Shown: positions 61,126-64,000 of the stretch, piece after piece
How positions within the stretch are numbered: the stretch's first letter is position 1
How the letters are laid out: each line of letters begins with the position of its first letter
Assembly: GCF_029227915.1 (NCBI RefSeq)
Contig: NC_079875.1
Span: 42,429,201 to 42,493,200, forward strand
Direction of reading: 5' to 3'
Length of the DNA stretch: 64,000 nucleotides
Source: Hydractinia symbiolongicarpus
Lineage: Eukaryota; Cnidaria; Hydrozoa; Anthoathecata; Hydractiniidae
Translations under genes and position numbers: made by a program
The notes under the pieces: generated by a model
Databases searched by the model: none
The model's input: the letters and a program-made list of their open reading frames with translations, nothing else
What the model was told of the DNA's origin: nothing

Positions 61126-61328
61126 CATTTTTGATGAGACGCTGCATAAAAGAAGTTTAATCGCCGGCAAACGAAAATTCGCGATTTCCCGTAAATCCCA
61201 GGCTCGGCCCGTATAATCCAAAGTATACGAAGAAAGTACCCAGGGAGTAAACTCATTTCCCGAACGCTTTTTTAAATTATTTTTTCACCACTAAAACGCA
61301 TGAGACTTGTAGTTTTCAAAAATGTTTT

Positions 61329-61732
61329 TATTTTTGATGAGACGCTTAATGAAAGAGGTTTAATCGCCGGCAAACGAAATCCCGCGATTTCCCGTAAGTC
61401 CCGGGCTTGGCCCGTATAGTCGAATGTATACAAAAAAGTACCCTGTGAGTAAAATCATTTCCAAAACGATTTTTTAAATTATTTTTTCACCACTAAAACG
61501 CATGAGACTTGTAGTTTTCAGAAATGTTTTCATTTTTGATGAGACGCTTAATGAAAGAGGTTTAATCGCCGGCAAACGAAATCCCGCGATTTCCCGTAAG
61601 TCCCGGGCTTGGCCCGTATAGTCGAATGTATACAAAAAAGTACCCTATGAGTAAAATCATTTCCAAAACGATTTTTTAAATTATTTTTTCACCACTAAAA
61701 CGCATGAGACTTGTAGTTTTCAGAAATGTTTT
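61329..61732 (+). repeat. Single-monomer tandem duplication (202 + 202 bp)
   Basis: Both monomers carry the rare CCCGTAAGTCCCGGG, ACAAAAAAGTACCC and GAGTAAAATC. They differ at CCCTGTGAG against CCCTATGAG and at TTTTTATTTTTG against TTTTCATTTTTG. Confidence 0.75.
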
Positions 61733-62101
61733 CATTTTTGATGAGACGCTTAATGAAAGAAGTTTAATCGCCGGCAAACGAAAATCCGCGATTTCCCGTA
61801 AATCCCGGGCTTGGCCCGTATAGTCCAAAGTATACAAAGAAAGTACCCAGGGAGTAAACTCATTTCCCGAACGATTTTTTATATTATTTTTTTACCACTA
61901 AACGCATAAGACTTGTAGTTTTCAAAAATGTTTTCATTTTTGATGAGGCGCGGAATAAAAGAAGTTTAATCGCCCTCAAACGAAAATTCGCGATTTCCCG
62001 TAAATCCCGGACTCGGCCAGTATAATCCAAAGTATACAAAGAAAGTACCCAGGAAGTAAACTCATTTCCCGAACGATTTTTTAAATTATTTTTTCACCAC
62101 T
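61733..62101 (+). repeat. Satellite monomers between local duplications
   Basis: About two full-length monomers, one with GGGCTTGG and GTCCAAAG and one with GATGAGGCGCGGAATAAAAG and CGCCCTCAAACG. No other sequence is present. Confidence 0.7.
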
Positions 62102-63319
62102 AAAACGCATGAGACTTGTAGTTTTCAAAAATGTTTTCCTTTTTGATGAGACGCTTAATGAAAGAGGTTTAAGCGCCGGCAAACGAAATCCCGCGATTTC
62201 CCGTAAATCCCGGGCTTGGCCCGTATAGTCGAATGTATACAAAGAAAGTACCCTGTGAGTAAACTCATTTCCCGAACGATTTTTTAAATTATTTTTTCAC
62301 CACTAAAACGCATGAGACTTGTAGTTTTCAGAAATGTTTTCATTTTTGATGAGACGCATAATGAAAGTGGTTTAATCGCCGGCAAACGAAAACCCGCGAT
62401 TTCCCGTAAATCCCGGGCTTGGCCCGTATAGTCAAATGTATACAAAAAAAGTACCCTGTGAGTAAACTCATTTCCAAAACGATTTTTTAAATTATCTTTT
62501 CACCACTAAAACGCATGAGACTTGTAGTTTTCAAAAATGTTTTCATTTTTGATGAGACGCTGAATAAAAGAAGTTTAATCGCCGGCAAAGAAAAACCCGC
62601 GATTTCCCGTAAATCCCGGACTCGGCCCGCATAGTCAAAAGTATACAAAGAAAGTACCCAGGGAGTAAACTCATTTCCCGAACGATTTTTTAAATTATTT
62701 TTTCACCACTAAAACGCATGAGACTTGTAGTTTTCAAAAATGTTTTCCTTTTTGATGAGACGCTTAATGAAAGAGGTTTAAGCGCCGGCAAACGAAATCC
62801 CGCGATTTCCCGTAAATCCCGGGCTTGGCCCGTATAGTCGAATGTATACAAAGAAAGTACCCTGTGAGTAAACTCATTTCCCGAACGATTTTTTAAATTA
62901 TTTTTTCACCACTAAAACGCATGAGACTTGTAGTTTTCAGAAATGTTTTCATTTTTGATGAGACGCATAATGAAAGTGGTTTAATCGCCGGCAAACGAAA
63001 ACCCGCGATTTCCCGTAAATCCCGGGCTTGGCCCGTATAGTCAAATGTATACAAAAAAAGTACCCTGTGAGTAAACTCATTTCCAAAACGATTTTTTAAA
63101 TTATCTTTTCACCACTAAAACGCATGAGACTTGTAGTTTTCAAAAATGTTTTCATTTTTGATGAGACGCTGAATAAAAGAAGTTTAATCGCCGGCAAAGA
63201 AAAACCCGCGATTTCCCGTAAATCCCGGACTCGGCCCGCATAGTCAAAAGTATACAAAGAAAGTACCCAGGGAGTAAACTCATTTCCCGAACGATTTTTT
63301 AAATTATTTTTTCACCACT
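62102..63319 (+). repeat. Three-monomer tandem duplication, 609 bp, identical copies
   Basis: Copies are 62,102-62,710 and 62,711-63,319. I read both through and found no difference over 609 bp, including the rare TTTTCCTTTTTGATG and GTTTAAGCGCC variants. The next monomer diverges at once (TTGCAG instead of TTGTAG). Confidence 0.85.
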
Positions 63320-64000
63320 AAAACGCATGAGACTTGCAGTTTTCAAAAATGTTTTCATTTTTGATGAGACGCTTAATGAAAGAGGTTTAATTGCCAGCAA
63401 ACGAAACCCGCGATTTCCCGTAAATCCCGGGCTTGGCCCGTATAGTCGAATGTATACAAAGAAAGTACCCAGGGAGTCAACTCATTTCCCGAACGATTTT
63501 TTAAATTATTTTTTCACCACTTAAACGCATGAGACTTGTAGTTTTCAGGAATGTTTTCATTTTTGATGAGATGCTTAATGAAAGAGGTTTAATCGCCGGC
63601 AAACGAAAACCCGCGATTTCCCGTAAATCCCGGGCTTGGCCCGTATAGTCGAATGTATACAATGAAAGTATCCTGTGAGTAAACTCATTTCCAGAACGAT
63701 TTTTTAAATTATCCTTTCACCACTAAAACGCATGAGACTTGTAGTTTTCAAAAATGTTTTCATTTTTGATGAGACGCTGCATAAAAGAAGTTTAATCGCC
63801 GGCAAACGAAAATTCGCGATTTCCCGTAAATCCCGGACTCGGCCCGTATAATCCAAAGTATACAAAGAAAGTACGCAGGGAGTAAACTCATTTCCCGAAC
63901 GCTTTTTTAAATTATTTTTTCACCACTAAAACGCATGAGACTTGTAGTTTTCAAAAATGTTTTCATTTTTGATGAGACGCTTAATGAAAGAGGTTTAATC
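63320..64000 (+). repeat. Satellite to window end, copy of ~59,270 region
   Basis: The TTGCAG/AATTGCCAGC monomer followed by GGAATG/GATGAGATGC, ATCCTGTGAG and the CTGCATAAAAG monomer. The opening monomers match those from 59,274, 4,053 bp (20 monomers) upstream, but the array differs after the second one. The window ends inside a monomer that starts at 63,964. Confidence 0.8.

Larger units (their letters stand above)
1..64000 (+). repeat. Satellite DNA array, ~203-bp monomer, head to tail
   Basis: Seen directly: the phase mark CATTTTTGATGAG, or a close variant, recurs about every 203 bp from base 1 to base 63,964 (for example 1, 204, 407, 610, 812). All copies have the same orientation. I count about 319 monomer starts, 12 of them internally shortened. 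No stretch of 300 bases or more falls outside the repeat, and no inverted block was seen. One counted monomer (204-406) has 40 C and 34 G, 36.5% G+C. Monomers differ by point variants and 1-2 bp indels, mostly in homopolymer runs. The array is cut by both window edges. A satellite of this size is typical of eukaryotic heterochromatin. A centromeric role is possible but nothing in the sequence proves it. I do not recognise the family. Confidence 0.98.

Noticed and set aside
25098-63524. Plus-strand reading frames of 65-97 codons (for example 25,098-25,346, 29,761-30,054, 58,058-58,255)
   Set aside because: Same reason: each spans about one monomer and exists only where a local substitution or indel removes a stop. 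They overlap minus-strand frames that are equally open.
1-64000. Many minus-strand reading frames of 60-132 codons (for example 350-556, 15,378-15,743, 46,671-47,069) with similar predicted peptides
   Set aside because: All lie inside the satellite and follow its period. The similarity is that of the repeat itself. Length depends on 1-bp changes in T runs and on the 150-bp truncated monomers, and no frame outlasts about two monomers. No codon bias, start context or recognised domain supports translation.
1-64000. CRISPR-like appearance (direct repeats at regular spacing)
   Set aside because: The parts between any chosen repeat are themselves repeated, so there are no unique spacers. A 203-bp period and 64-kb length do not fit CRISPR, and no cas genes are present.
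1-64000. Calling the array a functional centromere
   Set aside because: Monomer size, HOR structure and dyads are compatible with it, but heterochromatic non-centromeric satellites can look the same. CENP-A (CenH3) mapping would be decisive and cannot be read from sequence.
1-64000. Transposon, retroelement or other insertion within the array
   Set aside because: I followed the monomer phase throughout. Spacing fits full or internally deleted monomers everywhere, with no terminal repeats, target-site duplications or unrelated sequence.
1-64000. Inverted monomers or a large palindrome
   Set aside because: The phase mark is in the plus orientation at every place I checked, and no reverse-complement run of the monomer was seen.

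Overview
The whole 64-kb window is one tandemly repeated satellite DNA. I find no gene, RNA gene, mobile element, CRISPR array or single-copy sequence on either strand. The repeat unit is about 203 bp, roughly 37% G+C, and every copy points the same way (head to tail). Walking the phase mark (the C of CATTTTTGATGAG) through the window gives about 319 monomer starts: roughly 307 full-length monomers (mostly 201-204 bp) and 12 internally shortened ones (112-158 bp). The array runs off both ends of the window. A homogeneous array this long points to eukaryotic heterochromatin (centromeric, pericentromeric or a similar block). I do not recognise the satellite family and cannot name the species. 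CpG is not depleted in the monomer, which fits a genome, or a locus, with little germline CpG methylation; many invertebrates are like this, but this is inference.

Monomers differ by linked point variants and small indels, so groups of neighbours can be followed as higher-order repeats (HORs). There is no single HOR. The window is a patchwork of local amplifications, each 2-3 copies long and built from different numbers of monomers. By position: 1-1,980 six-mer (1,217 bp); 2,030-9,310 dispersed copies of 0.6-1.1 kb blocks; 11,133-14,735 a unit of six monomers plus one short one (about 1,366 bp); 15,378-17,845 four- or five-mer (812/1,014 bp); 18,228-23,365 twelve monomers plus one short one (2,583 bp); 24,005-27,946 eight-mer (1,622 bp); 27,584-29,597 five-mer (1,014 bp); 30,905-32,540 five-mer (1,015 bp); 33,900-34,960 three-mer (609 bp); 34,958-38,205 eight-mer (1,624 bp); 38,430-41,280 seven-mer (1,421 bp); 40,757-44,165 nine-mer (1,827 bp); 45,690-54,640 seven-mer spacing nested in a 4,260-bp 21-mer displacement; 57,276-59,540 six-mer (1,216 bp); 59,303-61,732 three single-monomer duplications; 62,102-63,319 three-mer (609 bp).

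Several tandem copies are identical or nearly so over 0.6-2.8 kb, while neighbouring monomers are clearly diverged. This is the pattern expected of recent unequal exchange or replication-based amplification of multi-monomer blocks. Shortened monomers occur only in the first 24 kb, and several monomer subfamilies are confined to one part of the window, so it has a left-to-right zonation.

Each monomer has a conserved anatomy: a 9-bp dyad with a 4-nt loop at the phase mark, four CCCG motifs at near-helical spacing in the middle, a CGGGC/GCCCG dyad and a GTATA/TATAC dyad next to each other, and paired T6 tracts near the end. Open reading frames of 60-132 codons exist on both strands but are by-products of the repeat. 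Any 'system' here is the satellite and its amplification history, not a protein-coding pathway.
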